Position numbers and translations under genes: made by a program. Positions 16,473 through 24,466 of a DNA stretch of 64,000 bases are shown one piece after another. Every line of letters starts with the position of its first letter. Within the stretch, counting starts at the first letter, position 1. The notes beneath the pieces were generated by a model that was not told the DNA's origin, searched no databases, and saw nothing but the letters and a program-made list of their open reading frames with translations. Origin of the DNA: Hungatella hathewayi (lineage in GTDB: Bacteria; Bacillota; Clostridia; Lachnospirales; Lachnospiraceae); the NCBI GenBank assembly GCA_025149285.1, contig CP102274.1, positions 6,242,489 to 6,306,488 on the forward strand. The letters run 5' to 3'.

Positions 16473-17636
16473 TTACCGAAAAAATAACAAAAGCATCCCG
16501 GCCGCTACCGCTGAACCAATTACGCCGGCCACGTTAGGCCCCATGGCGTGCATCAGCAAAAAATTGGATGGGTTGTATTTCTGTCCCTCCTTCTGCACCA
16601 CACGGGCCGCCATTGGAACCGCAGAGACACCTGCGGCGCCTATCATGGGATTTACTTTGCCCTTTGACAGTCTGCACATCACCTTTCCCAGCAGAACACC
16701 GCCCGCGGTACCCACGGAAAATGCAGCCAGGCCAAGCACAATAATCTTTAATGTATCCACCCGCAGAAACGCATCTGCGCTCGCCTTGGCTCCAACGGTT
16801 ATTCCAAGAAACACAGATATGATGTACATCAGGGAATTCTGCAGTGCATCGACAAGACGCGGAACACAGCCGGATTCTTTTATTAAGTTTCCCAGCATCA
16901 GCATGCCTATCAACGCGCCCGCCGAAGGAAGAAGCAGGACTGTAAACAGAGTCACTATAATAGGAAAGATGATCTTTTCTGTTTTACCAACCGCTCTTAA
17001 CTGTTCCATCTTGATCTTCCGCTCCTTCTCCGTTGTCAGAAGCCGGATAATCGGCGGCTGAATAATCGGTACGAGAGCCATATAGGAGTAGGCCGCAATG
17101 GCAATGGCCCCCAGCAGATGAGGAGCCAGCCTGCTGGTTAAATAAAGGGCCGTCGGCCCATCCGCGCCTCCAATGATTCCGATCGACGCTGCCTCCGGTC
17201 CTGTAAAGCCCAGCATAATCGCTCCGGCGAAGGTCAAAAAAATCCCCAGCTGGGCCGCAGCTCCCAAAAGGAGACTTCGCGGATTAGCAAGCAGCGGGCC
17301 AAAGTCCGTCCCTGCTCCGATACAGAGAAAGATTAACGGCGGATAGATGCCTAAATCGGTTCCCTGGTATAAGTAATATAGGAGACCGCCATTCTCATCC
17401 CCTACCGCGGCAGCCATCAGACCGGTCCTGGGCAGATTCACCAGAAGCATGCCAAACGCTATGGGAATGAGAAGATAGGGCTCATACCCCTTATGAATTG
17501 CCAGATAGAGAAAAAGACAGGCAATTCCAATCATAATGAGTTCACCGGGCAGATGCAGTCCAAACAGTACAGTATCACACTGAAACAGCTGGGATAAGCC
17601 GCTGCTCTTCCAGAACTCCAGTAAAATTTCACTCAT
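16473..17636 (-). CDS. oadB: Na+-translocating decarboxylase, beta subunit (carboxybiotin decarboxylase)
   Basis: A 387-residue integral membrane protein that decarboxylates carboxybiotin and pumps Na+ outward. Conserved signatures include GIIGGADGPTALYLTS, with the essential Asp known from OadB, the YSYMALVPIIQPPIIR stretch, and HAMGPNVAGVIGSAVAAG near the C-terminus, which contributes to the Na+ site. It has about ten membrane segments. It is the last gene of a five-gene operon with biotin carrier, gamma and carboxyltransferase subunits. The substrate acid is set by the carboxyltransferase and CoA-transferase, here probably malonyl-CoA, so the oad name denotes family only. Confidence 0.9.
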   Translation of the reverse strand: MSEILLEFWKSSGLSQLFQCDTVLFGLHLPGELIMIGIACLFLYLAIHKGYEPYLLIPIAFGMLLVNLPRTGLMAAAVGDENGGLLYYLYQGTDLGIYPPLIFLCIGAGTDFGPLLANPRSLLLGAAAQLGIFLTFAGAIMLGFTGPEAASIGIIGGADGPTALYLTSRLAPHLLGAIAIAAYSYMALVPIIQPPIIRLLTTEKERKIKMEQLRAVGKTEKIIFPIIVTLFTVLLLPSAGALIGMLMLGNLIKESGCVPRLVDALQNSLMYIISVFLGITVGAKASADAFLRVDTLKIIVLGLAAFSVGTAGGVLLGKVMCRLSKGKVNPMIGAAGVSAVPMAARVVQKEGQKYNPSNFLLMHAMGPNVAGVIGSAVAAGMLLLFFR

Positions 17637-17649
17637 CCTTCAGGCCTCC

Positions 17650-18096
17650 TTAAGAGATTTCAATCAGCGGATCCCCTGCTGCCACGGCTGCTCCTTTTGA
17701 GGTAATTATGGATGTTACCGTGCAGTCGCGCGGGGCAATGATCTCGTTCTCCATCTTCATAGCTTCGATGATTACCAGCACTTCTCCGCATTTTACCGTC
17801 TGCCCGGAAGTCACTGGAACCGACAGGATCGTCCCCTGTAGAGGAGCAGTGATCCTTTCGGCGCCTGCAAAAGCCCCCTTCTGTACCGCAGCCGCCCCAG
17901 CTCCTCCCGCCGGCCGATTCTGTGAAACCGCTTCCGCCGTTACCGGAGGCCGCATATTCCGTGTTTCTCCGTCTTCTGCACCGGCAGTCTTTCCCTGGGC
18001 TGTTTGGCCGCCTCCCCGGCTTTCTCTGTGTATCTCTTCTACCTCCACCTCATGAACCACACCGTCAAGTACGATCCGAAATACTTTTATTCCCAT
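17650..18096 (-). CDS. Biotin carboxyl carrier subunit
   Basis: A 148-residue biotin carrier. An N-terminal KVFRIVLDGVVHEVEVEE strand is followed by a Gly/Ala/Pro-rich flexible linker (~25-75) and a biotinyl domain with the modified lysine in EAMKMENE. It shuttles CO2 between the carboxyltransferase and the membrane beta subunit. It lies 13 nt before the beta-subunit gene. There is no biotin carboxylase gene nearby, which fits a decarboxylase rather than a carboxylase. Confidence 0.92.
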   Translation of the reverse strand: MGIKVFRIVLDGVVHEVEVEEIHRESRGGGQTAQGKTAGAEDGETRNMRPPVTAEAVSQNRPAGGAGAAAVQKGAFAGAERITAPLQGTILSVPVTSGQTVKCGEVLVIIEAMKMENEIIAPRDCTVTSIITSKGAAVAAGDPLIEIS

Positions 18097-18124
18097 GGTT
18101 TTAACTCCCTTTCCTTCCTGTTAT

Positions 18125-18448
18125 TTATCGTATGGACTCCAAACGCGCACTTTGAGCCCATGTACCGCCGCAGTCTTCCACTCTTCTGATTCTGCGCACC
18201 ACAATGTCATCCGGCTCCACAGACAGACAGGCAGCGACAGCCGCGGCAGCCAATAGCACGTCGCTGCTGTCGTTTGCTGCCGGTGCAGCAGTCCCTGTGC
18301 CGGTTTCCGGCAGGGTTTCACTCCGCTTTACCAGAAACGCACAGAAATCAATCATATAGGAAAGCAGAAGCAGTACCAGAAATACACTGAGTATACTGAA
18401 GCCGGAAATCAATAGCGTATCCGCCACAGTCAAACTGTCACCAAACAT
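18125..18448 (-). CDS. Na+-pumping decarboxylase gamma subunit (OadG-like)
   Basis: A 107-residue protein with one N-terminal membrane helix (LLISGFSILSVFLVLLLLSYMIDF), a short linker and a soluble tail. This is the OadG/MmdD layout, which holds the decarboxylase complex together. The tail (AAVAACLSVEPDDIVVRRIRRVE) matches the small decarboxylase-associated segments seen in clostridial gamma subunits. It sits between the carboxyltransferase and biotin carrier genes. Confidence 0.8.
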   Translation of the reverse strand: MFGDSLTVADTLLISGFSILSVFLVLLLLSYMIDFCAFLVKRSETLPETGTGTAAPAANDSSDVLLAAAAVAACLSVEPDDIVVRRIRRVEDCGGTWAQSARLESIR

Positions 18449-18459
18449 GACACACCTCC

Positions 18460-20007
18460 TTACAATGGAATATTTCCATGTTTTTTCGGTATTTTCTGCA
18501 CCCGCTTGCCGCGAAATGCCTCCAGCGCACTGATGATGCGCTTTCTCGTCTCTGACGGCATGATCACATCATCCACGTATCCCCTGGAAGCCGCCACATA
18601 CGGATTCATCATGGTCTCCTGATATTCGGCAATCTTTTCCTTCCGTCTGGCCGCTCCGTCAGAAGCATTCTTAATCTCTTTAGAAAAGATAATATTGGCC
18701 GCTCCATCGGCTCCCATGACCGCAATCTCGGCATCGGGCCACGCAAAGACCGCATCGGCGCCCAGATGTCTGGAACACATTCCAATATAGGCCCCGCCGT
18801 ATGATTTTCTTGTGATAACCGTTATCTTCGGTACCACCGCCTCACTGTAGGCATACAGCAGCTTGGCGCCGTGGCGGATAATTCCGTTGTGCTCCTGCAT
18901 CGTCCCAGGCAGAAATCCCGGCACATCCACCAGCGTAAGGAGCGGTATATGGAAGCAGTCACACGTGCGGATAAAACGCGCAGCCTTATCGGAAGCGTTG
19001 ATATCCAGACAGCCTGCCATGGCCTTCGGCTGGTTTGCGATCACCCCCGTACTCCTTCCTCCCATATGAATAAATCCGGTGATCAGATTAGGGGCAAAAT
19101 ACTCCTGATATTCCATAAAACGTCCGTTGTCCGCCAGCGCTTCGATCACCGTCTTCATGTCATAGGGCTTTCCGGAATTTTCGGGAATCAGTTCATTCAA
19201 AAAATCGTCCTGCCGGTTCCAGTCGTCCCCTGACTCCATTTCCGGCGGAGTCTCCATGTTGTTCTGGGGAAGATACCCAAGCAGTTCTTTTATCTGCCGG
19301 ATACAGTCTTCTTCGTCCTCTGCCATATAATGGGCCACTCCGCTGATGGCATTGTGAGTCCTCGCTCCCCCCAGTTCCTCCGCCGTCACCGACTCCCCTG
19401 TGACAGCGGCGATTACTGAGGGACCGGTAATAAACATCTGGCTTGTATTTTTTACCATAAAGATAAAATCTGTCAGAGCCGGTGAATATACAGCACCTCC
19501 CGCGCATGGCCCCATAATCACGGATATCTGTGGGATCACCCCCGAAGCCATGGTATTGTTATAAAAGATGCGCCCATATCCCGCCAGGGCATCCACGCCT
19601 TCCTGAATGCGCGCTCCCCCCGAGTCGTTGATGCAGATCATGGGAGCCCCTGCCTTCATGGCAGCCTCCTGTGTCTTCACGATCTTGTCCGCATGCATTT
19701 CCCCCAGAGAACCGCCTATCACCGTAAAATCCTGGGCCGCAGCATATGTAAGTCTTCCATTCACGGTCCCATAGCCTGTCACAACGCCCTCTCCCGGCGA
19801 CTGCTTCTTCTCCATGCCAAAATTCGTACAGCGGTGCTTTACAAATAAACCTGTCTCCACAAAGCTTCCCTCGTCAAACAGCGCAAAAAGCCTCTCACGG
19901 GCGGTCATCTTGCCCGCCAAATGCTGCTTCTCTGCAGCCTTTTCTCCGCCGCCCATCCGCAGCCTCTCTTTTAAATTTAACAGTTCTTCCTGCTTTTTTG
20001 TAGCCAA
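18460..20007 (-). CDS. mmdA: Acyl-CoA carboxyltransferase (MmdA-like decarboxylase alpha subunit)
   Basis: A 515-residue biotin-dependent carboxyltransferase with two crotonase-like halves. The N-half has the SGGARIQEGV oxyanion site and GPCAGGAVYSPA; the C-half has DVPGFLPGTMQEHNGIIRHGAKLLYAYSEA and the GGAYIGMCSRHLGAD site. This is typical of methylmalonyl-CoA decarboxylase or propionyl-CoA carboxylase beta. It removes CO2 from an acyl-CoA onto carrier biotin. The start is TTG at 20007, preceded by GGAGGGAG, 19 nt after the CoA-transferase stop. With an MdcA-type transferase upstream the natural substrate may be malonyl-CoA (inference); methylmalonyl-CoA is the alternative. Confidence 0.88.
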   Translation of the reverse strand: MATKKQEELLNLKERLRMGGGEKAAEKQHLAGKMTARERLFALFDEGSFVETGLFVKHRCTNFGMEKKQSPGEGVVTGYGTVNGRLTYAAAQDFTVIGGSLGEMHADKIVKTQEAAMKAGAPMICINDSGGARIQEGVDALAGYGRIFYNNTMASGVIPQISVIMGPCAGGAVYSPALTDFIFMVKNTSQMFITGPSVIAAVTGESVTAEELGGARTHNAISGVAHYMAEDEEDCIRQIKELLGYLPQNNMETPPEMESGDDWNRQDDFLNELIPENSGKPYDMKTVIEALADNGRFMEYQEYFAPNLITGFIHMGGRSTGVIANQPKAMAGCLDINASDKAARFIRTCDCFHIPLLTLVDVPGFLPGTMQEHNGIIRHGAKLLYAYSEAVVPKITVITRKSYGGAYIGMCSRHLGADAVFAWPDAEIAVMGADGAANIIFSKEIKNASDGAARRKEKIAEYQETMMNPYVAASRGYVDDVIMPSETRKRIISALEAFRGKRVQKIPKKHGNIPL

Positions 20008-20026
20008 CCTTTCTCCCTCCAGACTG

Positions 20027-21664
20027 TCACTCAGACTGTTTCCTAAACTGCTCCGGCACACGGTATAAGCCGCCGGACAGGTCGGCAATCTCTTCCAGAG
20101 AATTTGCCGCTAAGAGTTCCCGCTTTGCCGCATCAGGAGAAATGGCAAGATCCTGCGGATAGGCCACCTTTCCTTCTCTGCGCAGCTGTTCGATCTCTCC
20201 GATCCCCACCATAGAGCCGACCGGCGTTCCCTGAGCGATACAGCCCAGCATTTTTGTGCGCTCCTCCGCATTCTGAGCCTGATACAGGTAAGCGATTCCC
20301 TGCTCTGTCACCACATGCGTCACATCCTCGCCATAGACCATGACGGGAGCCGCATCCATACCCGCTTTTCTGCCAATTTTCACGGCATCCAGCTCCGGAA
20401 CAAAGGCCGGGCCGTATTTGCTCTGGCTCTTTGTCATCTGAACCACCAGTTTCCGCCCGGAGGCCATGGAACCGGTAAGCGGAGCCATATCTCGCCATGC
20501 TTTTGTAGTATGGCGCCGGCCGCCGGTACTGTTTCCCATGTTGGGAGCCCCGCCGAAACCGCTGAGCCGGCCGCCCGTCACGGTGGAAGAGTTCCCCTCA
20601 TAATCCATCTGGAGTGTGCCTCCCAGAAACAGATCGATCCCGTAAAGCCCGGCCACCTGGGCCGCTGCCCGGTTGGACCGGAGCATGCCGTCCTTTCCGG
20701 TAAAGAAGATGTCCGGTCTCGCGGCCGTATACCGCTCCATGCCAAGTTCTCCCCCAAAGGCGCATACCTGTTTTACCCATCCCGCCTCCACAGCCGGAAT
20801 CAGGGTGGGGTGGGGATTTAAGACCCAGTTGGTACATATTTTCCCTTTCAGCCCCAGATAGTCTCCGAAGGTGGGCAGAAGAAGCTCGATTGCCGCGCCA
20901 TTATAGCCGATACCGTGATTTAAGCTTTTCACACCATGCTTTGCATAGATTCCCTTGATTGTCATCATGCCCATCAGAATATGGGCTTCCTGAATCCTGG
21001 CCGGATCTCTGGTAAACAGCGGTTCCATAGGATATGGCTCATCGGCCTTGACAATATAATCCACCCAGCCGCCCGGAATGTCGACACGCGGAAGATCGTC
21101 CTCTCCCACAATCTCATTAACCTGTGCAACGACGATGCCGTTCTTAAACGCAGCCGCCTCCGCCAGTATGGGCGTCTCCTCCGTGTTATAGCCGGTATAT
21201 AAATTACCGTTTGAGTCCGCCTTATCCGCGGCAATCAGGCAGACATTGGGAGTCAGGTCCACATACAGCCTGCCGTACAGCTCCAGGTACGTGTGGATCG
21301 CTCCAATTTTCACAGTGTTTTCTGCCACCATTTCCGCCAGCCGCCTGCTCTGCACCCCGGCAAAGGAAAAGTTGATTTCCGATGCAATTCCCCTGTCAAA
21401 GAGGTCCAGGTGCTCATCTCTTGAAATCGATGGTATAATCATGTTCAGATCATGGACTTTTCCCTGATTCACTTCCTTAAGCGCTCCGGCTAAAAATGCA
21501 GCCTGCTTCTGATTGCAGCCTTCCAGTACGACTCTGTCACCCGGCCTTATCACACTCTCTAAAAATGGAACGATCTCTTCCGTTCCGACTCGTTTTCCCC
21601 TTGCATAACCGGCGGCCTTCTCCATCCGTTCTGCCTTTGAGCGGCGTTCTTGATCCCAAATCAT
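20027..21664 (-). CDS. mdcA: CoA-transferase of the malonate decarboxylase alpha-subunit type
   Basis: A 545-residue transferase. The signature GRLSGFGGAPNMGNSTGGRRHTTKAW, split around residue 390, is characteristic of MdcA (malonate decarboxylase alpha, acetyl-:malonate transferase); GIGYNGAAIELLLPTFGDYLG and GKICTNWVLNPHPTLIP are further landmarks. It would activate malonate (or a close analogue) by moving CoA or an acyl carrier from an acetyl thioester. ATG at 21664 is chosen, with GGGGAG before it. It is the first gene of the operon, transcribed divergently from a LysR gene. No MdcC-type acyl carrier protein or MdcB is nearby, unlike classical malonate decarboxylase. Confidence 0.8.
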   Translation of the reverse strand: MIWDQERRSKAERMEKAAGYARGKRVGTEEIVPFLESVIRPGDRVVLEGCNQKQAAFLAGALKEVNQGKVHDLNMIIPSISRDEHLDLFDRGIASEINFSFAGVQSRRLAEMVAENTVKIGAIHTYLELYGRLYVDLTPNVCLIAADKADSNGNLYTGYNTEETPILAEAAAFKNGIVVAQVNEIVGEDDLPRVDIPGGWVDYIVKADEPYPMEPLFTRDPARIQEAHILMGMMTIKGIYAKHGVKSLNHGIGYNGAAIELLLPTFGDYLGLKGKICTNWVLNPHPTLIPAVEAGWVKQVCAFGGELGMERYTAARPDIFFTGKDGMLRSNRAAAQVAGLYGIDLFLGGTLQMDYEGNSSTVTGGRLSGFGGAPNMGNSTGGRRHTTKAWRDMAPLTGSMASGRKLVVQMTKSQSKYGPAFVPELDAVKIGRKAGMDAAPVMVYGEDVTHVVTEQGIAYLYQAQNAEERTKMLGCIAQGTPVGSMVGIGEIEQLRREGKVAYPQDLAISPDAAKRELLAANSLEEIADLSGGLYRVPEQFRKQSE

Positions 21665-21703
21665 GTGCTCTCCCCTTTCTGACAATACGTTCCTGATAAA
21701 AAA

Positions 21704-21733
21704 ATAATAGCATTGACTTTTTATAACGTCCAA
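21704..21733 (-). promoter_or_regulatory. Promoter of the decarboxylase operon in the LysR divergent region
   Basis: -35 TTGGAC (21728-21733) and -10 TATTAT (21704-21709) are 18 bp apart on the minus strand. The spacer holds TTATAAC (21721-21727), which has an inverted partner GTTATAA at 21766-21772 next to the LysR start, a plausible pair of half-sites. Confidence 0.55.
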
Positions 21734-21786
21734 TATATACTTTGTTACATAACGATATCTAAAATGTTATAAAAGGAGGCGGATTT

Positions 21787-22662
21787 ATGGACATTCATTC
21801 TCTCACCTATTTCAAGAAAGTCGCGGAACTTCAGCACATCACCCGGGCTTCCGAAGAGCTCCACGTAGCACAGCCTTCGTTAAGCCGTACAATTTCCCGG
21901 CTGGAGAAGGAACTGGGAGTCCAGCTGTTTGAGCGTTCCGGGAAAAATATTATCTTAAATTCTTACGGCGAGATTCTTCTGAAGCATACAAACCGGATTC
22001 TCCAGGAACTGAAAGATATCGAGCAGGAGATCGGCGATGCAGCCGGAGAACGCAGCCGGACTGTCACGCTCTCCCTCTATGCGGCTTCCAAGCTGCTGCC
22101 GGAACTGGTCATGGCATTTAAGCATGAATACCCCTCTATCCGGCTTCAGATCATCCAGGAGGACTTAACGAAGAACCAACCCAACGGCTGCGACTTAACC
22201 CTGTTTTCCTCCATGCAGCCATGCACACAGGATTATTCTGTCACCCTGATAGAAGAAGAAATTCTCCTGGCACTGCCTGATTCCAACCCGTTGTCCAAAC
22301 GGGACAATCTTAACTTAAGCGAGGTAGCAGGCGAGGAATTTATCTGTCTTCAGCAGGGAAAGAGTTTAAGGACCATCACTGATACTTTCTGCAAGATAGC
22401 CGGCTTTGAACCCTCTGTCGTGCTGGAGAGCGACAGTCCTGAGACGGTCCGCGAACTGATCCGGGCCGGTATCGGTATCTCCTTCATCCCTTCCATTACC
22501 TGGCAGGGCATGGATACGAAGAACATCGCATTGGTCCCTATTTCCTTTCCGCAGTGCAGACGCTACATTAACCTGTCCTGGCGGTCTCAGGGTTATCTCT
22601 CTCCCGCTGCCATTTTGTTTCGCGACTTTGTTCAGGATTATTTTAGAGCGTTTCAGAAATAG
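21787..22662 (+). CDS. LysR-family regulator of the malonate/decarboxylase region
   Basis: A 291-residue LTTR. The N-terminal HTH reads MDIHSLTYFKKVAELQHITRASEELHVAQPSLSRTISRLEKELG, split here as one continuous helix-turn-helix over residues 1-45, then the linker helix and a periplasmic-binding-like effector domain (~90-290). AAAGGAGG lies before the ATG. It is divergent from the CoA-transferase/decarboxylase operon and upstream of the transporter/nitrilase operon, so it may activate both. The effector is unknown, probably the transported acid. Confidence 0.92.
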   Translation: MDIHSLTYFKKVAELQHITRASEELHVAQPSLSRTISRLEKELGVQLFERSGKNIILNSYGEILLKHTNRILQELKDIEQEIGDAAGERSRTVTLSLYAASKLLPELVMAFKHEYPSIRLQIIQEDLTKNQPNGCDLTLFSSMQPCTQDYSVTLIEEEILLALPDSNPLSKRDNLNLSEVAGEEFICLQQGKSLRTITDTFCKIAGFEPSVVLESDSPETVRELIRAGIGISFIPSITWQGMDTKNIALVPISFPQCRRYINLSWRSQGYLSPAAILFRDFVQDYFRAFQK

Positions 22663-22676
22663 ACATGCCGGTTCTG

Positions 22677-22697
22677 GCCTGGGGATTCTCCCCAGGC
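22677..22697 (+). terminator. Intrinsic terminator of the LysR gene
   Basis: The perfect stem GCCTGGGG/CCCCAGGC with a 5-nt loop is followed by TATTATCATTTT, 14 nt after the LysR stop codon. Confidence 0.8.
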
Positions 22698-22847
22698 TAT
22701 TATCATTTTCACATTCATATCACCTGCAGCATCAATCATTTCCTCCGATACATAACAAAAAAGGCATAAATCCATAAAAGTATTAGTATTTTACATTCTG
22801 GCGTTTTGTACATATAATTCCTTATATAGCAAATACTTTTTGTCACT

Positions 22848-22862
22848 ATTGCAGTATGCAAT
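22848..22862 (+). promoter_or_regulatory. LysR-type binding box upstream of the transporter operon
   Basis: ATTGCAGTATGCAAT is a perfect 5+5 palindrome with the T-N11-A form of LysR operators, 63 bp before the leader ORF. No clear -35/-10 pair was found in the rest of the ~260-bp intergenic region, which otherwise holds only the LysR terminator. Confidence 0.6.
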
Positions 22863-22925
22863 TGGGAGAAGGCACAGATACTTACTTTCTATCGCAAATT
22901 GATCAGGCAAAAGAGAGGAGGAAAC

Positions 22926-23018
22926 ATGATTATCCGGGGGGATGATGCTGCCGCGGTAAAGTACAGACTGCTGTGCCCAGTCATTCATTTTTTGAAGGAA
23001 GGGGTACTTTTATCATGA
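22926..23018 (+). CDS. 30-codon leader ORF coupled to the anion transporter
   Basis: A short frame beginning MIIRGDDAAAVKYRLL with a near-perfect ribosome site (GAGAGGAGGAAAC) directly before its ATG. Its TGA stop overlaps the transporter start codon as ATGA. The transporter's own site is less well spaced, so translation of this ORF probably sets transporter translation. The peptide resembles no family I know; its function may be purely regulatory. It is not hydrophobic enough to be a membrane peptide. Confidence 0.6.
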   Translation: MIIRGDDAAAVKYRLLCPVIHFLKEGVLLS

Positions 23019-24424
23019 CAAAAGAGACAAGGAAGAAGCTTATTAGTGAAGCTGCCGCCATCGCTGTGGGCCTTGCCATCGCTCTGATTCCCGCACCCGG
23101 GGGGCTGGAACAGAAGGCGATGTGGACAATGGGTCTGTTAATCTGGGCCATTATCAACTGGATGACCAATGCAATCCCCGATTTTGTATGCATCTTTATT
23201 ATGTGCTGTACGTGGGTTCTTTTAGGAATTGTGCCCTTTACAACGGCATTCGGAAGTTTCTCGGGAACCACCGTCTGGCTGCTCATCGCAGCCATGGGAA
23301 TCGGCGCTGCCGTAACGAAGAGCGGACTGTTGGCAAGAGTCGCACTCTGGATTATGCGGGTCTGCCCGCCGACCTTTAACGGACAGGTCCTGGCTCTGCT
23401 GGGATCCGGTGTTATCATCGGGCCGTTTATTCCCTCCACCATCGCAAAAGTATCCATTGTAGGCGCCATGGCCACTGACATCGGTGAAAAGCTGGGATTT
23501 GAGGACCGTTCCAAAGGAATGGCAGGCATGTGGTCTGCCATGTATGCGGGCTATACACTGCTCAGCCAGGCCGTTTTAAGCGCATCCTTCTTTTCCTACA
23601 TCATCATGGGCCTCCTTCCCCAGACAGTACAGGCCCAGTTCAGCTGGATGTTCTGGCTGCGGGCCATGCTTCCCTGGCTCATAATCTGTACGATCGCCAG
23701 TTACTTCGCAATCCGGATACTTTATAAGCCTGCACAGGCACCGAAGCTGACAAAGGAAGATGTCAATAAGATGCTGACCGATTTAGGCCCCATGTCGAGA
23801 AGTGAGAAAATCACACTGATCGTGCTCGTTGCCTGCATATTTTTCTGGGTTCTGGAACGCACCTTAAATATTCCGGCAGCCATAACAGCCGTGTTAGGCA
23901 TGTCAGCGCTGCTGGCCCTCGGCGTCATCACACCGAAGGACTATAACAGCCGCATCAACTGGAGCATCATCGCTTTTATGGGCGGCGCCATCAACCTGGC
24001 CAATGCCCTTACCACAGTGGGGATCGACACCTGGCTGGGCAATACATTCGGTGCTTCCATGGCAAGTCTTATCAGCAACCCGTTTTTATTTGTCTTTGTC
24101 ATTGCCACCGTCGCACTGCTTGCACGTTTTATCATCGTGGATATGACCACCTGTTACACGCTCTTTATTGTAATTCTGACTCCGTTCTGCGTACAGGCCG
24201 GCATGAGCCCCTGGATCGCAGCCATGGCGTCCTACTGCGTGGTATATCCATACTTTACAAAATACCAGAACATCAACTTCCTGGCCGCATTCAACTCAGC
24301 CGGCGGAGATGAAAAGCTCAGTCATACCATGCTGGTGCCGTTCTGTCTGGTCTTCCATATCGTAAGCATTCTGGCGCTGACGGCCAGCGTGCCTTACTGG
24401 AAGATTCTGGGACTGATACCGTAA
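23015..24424 (+). CDS. SLC13/DASS-family anion:Na+ symporter
   Basis: A 469-residue membrane permease of the divalent anion:Na+ symporter family, which takes up dicarboxylates, sulfate and similar anions. Visible are 11-13 hydrophobic segments, GTTVWLLIAAMGIGAAVTKSG, the GPFIPSTIAKVSIVGAMATDIGEKLG hairpin region (split here) and a second repeat around FIIVDMTTCYTLFIVILTPF. The ATG at 23015 overlaps the stop of the leader ORF. A nitrilase gene follows 42 nt downstream and a Na+-pumping decarboxylase operon lies nearby, so the natural substrate is likely a small carboxylate handled by that pathway, coupled to the Na+ gradient it builds. Confidence 0.85.
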   Translation: MTKETRKKLISEAAAIAVGLAIALIPAPGGLEQKAMWTMGLLIWAIINWMTNAIPDFVCIFIMCCTWVLLGIVPFTTAFGSFSGTTVWLLIAAMGIGAAVTKSGLLARVALWIMRVCPPTFNGQVLALLGSGVIIGPFIPSTIAKVSIVGAMATDIGEKLGFEDRSKGMAGMWSAMYAGYTLLSQAVLSASFFSYIIMGLLPQTVQAQFSWMFWLRAMLPWLIICTIASYFAIRILYKPAQAPKLTKEDVNKMLTDLGPMSRSEKITLIVLVACIFFWVLERTLNIPAAITAVLGMSALLALGVITPKDYNSRINWSIIAFMGGAINLANALTTVGIDTWLGNTFGASMASLISNPFLFVFVIATVALLARFIIVDMTTCYTLFIVILTPFCVQAGMSPWIAAMASYCVVYPYFTKYQNINFLAAFNSAGGDEKLSHTMLVPFCLVFHIVSILALTASVPYWKILGLIP

Positions 24425-24466
24425 ACAATTGAAACACCTCACACGAAGAAAAGGAGTGCAGATACT

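Noticed and set aside
16009..17061. A 350-codon open frame on the plus strand opposite the helicase and beta-subunit genes
   Set aside because: It spans two real genes and their intergenic terminators on the other strand, has no ribosome site and an atypical Ser/Thr/Arg-rich composition. It is a shadow frame.
16473..20007. An acyl-CoA carboxylase operon
   Set aside because: There is no biotin carboxylase gene, while a membrane OadB-type beta subunit is present, so the complex decarboxylates rather than carboxylates.
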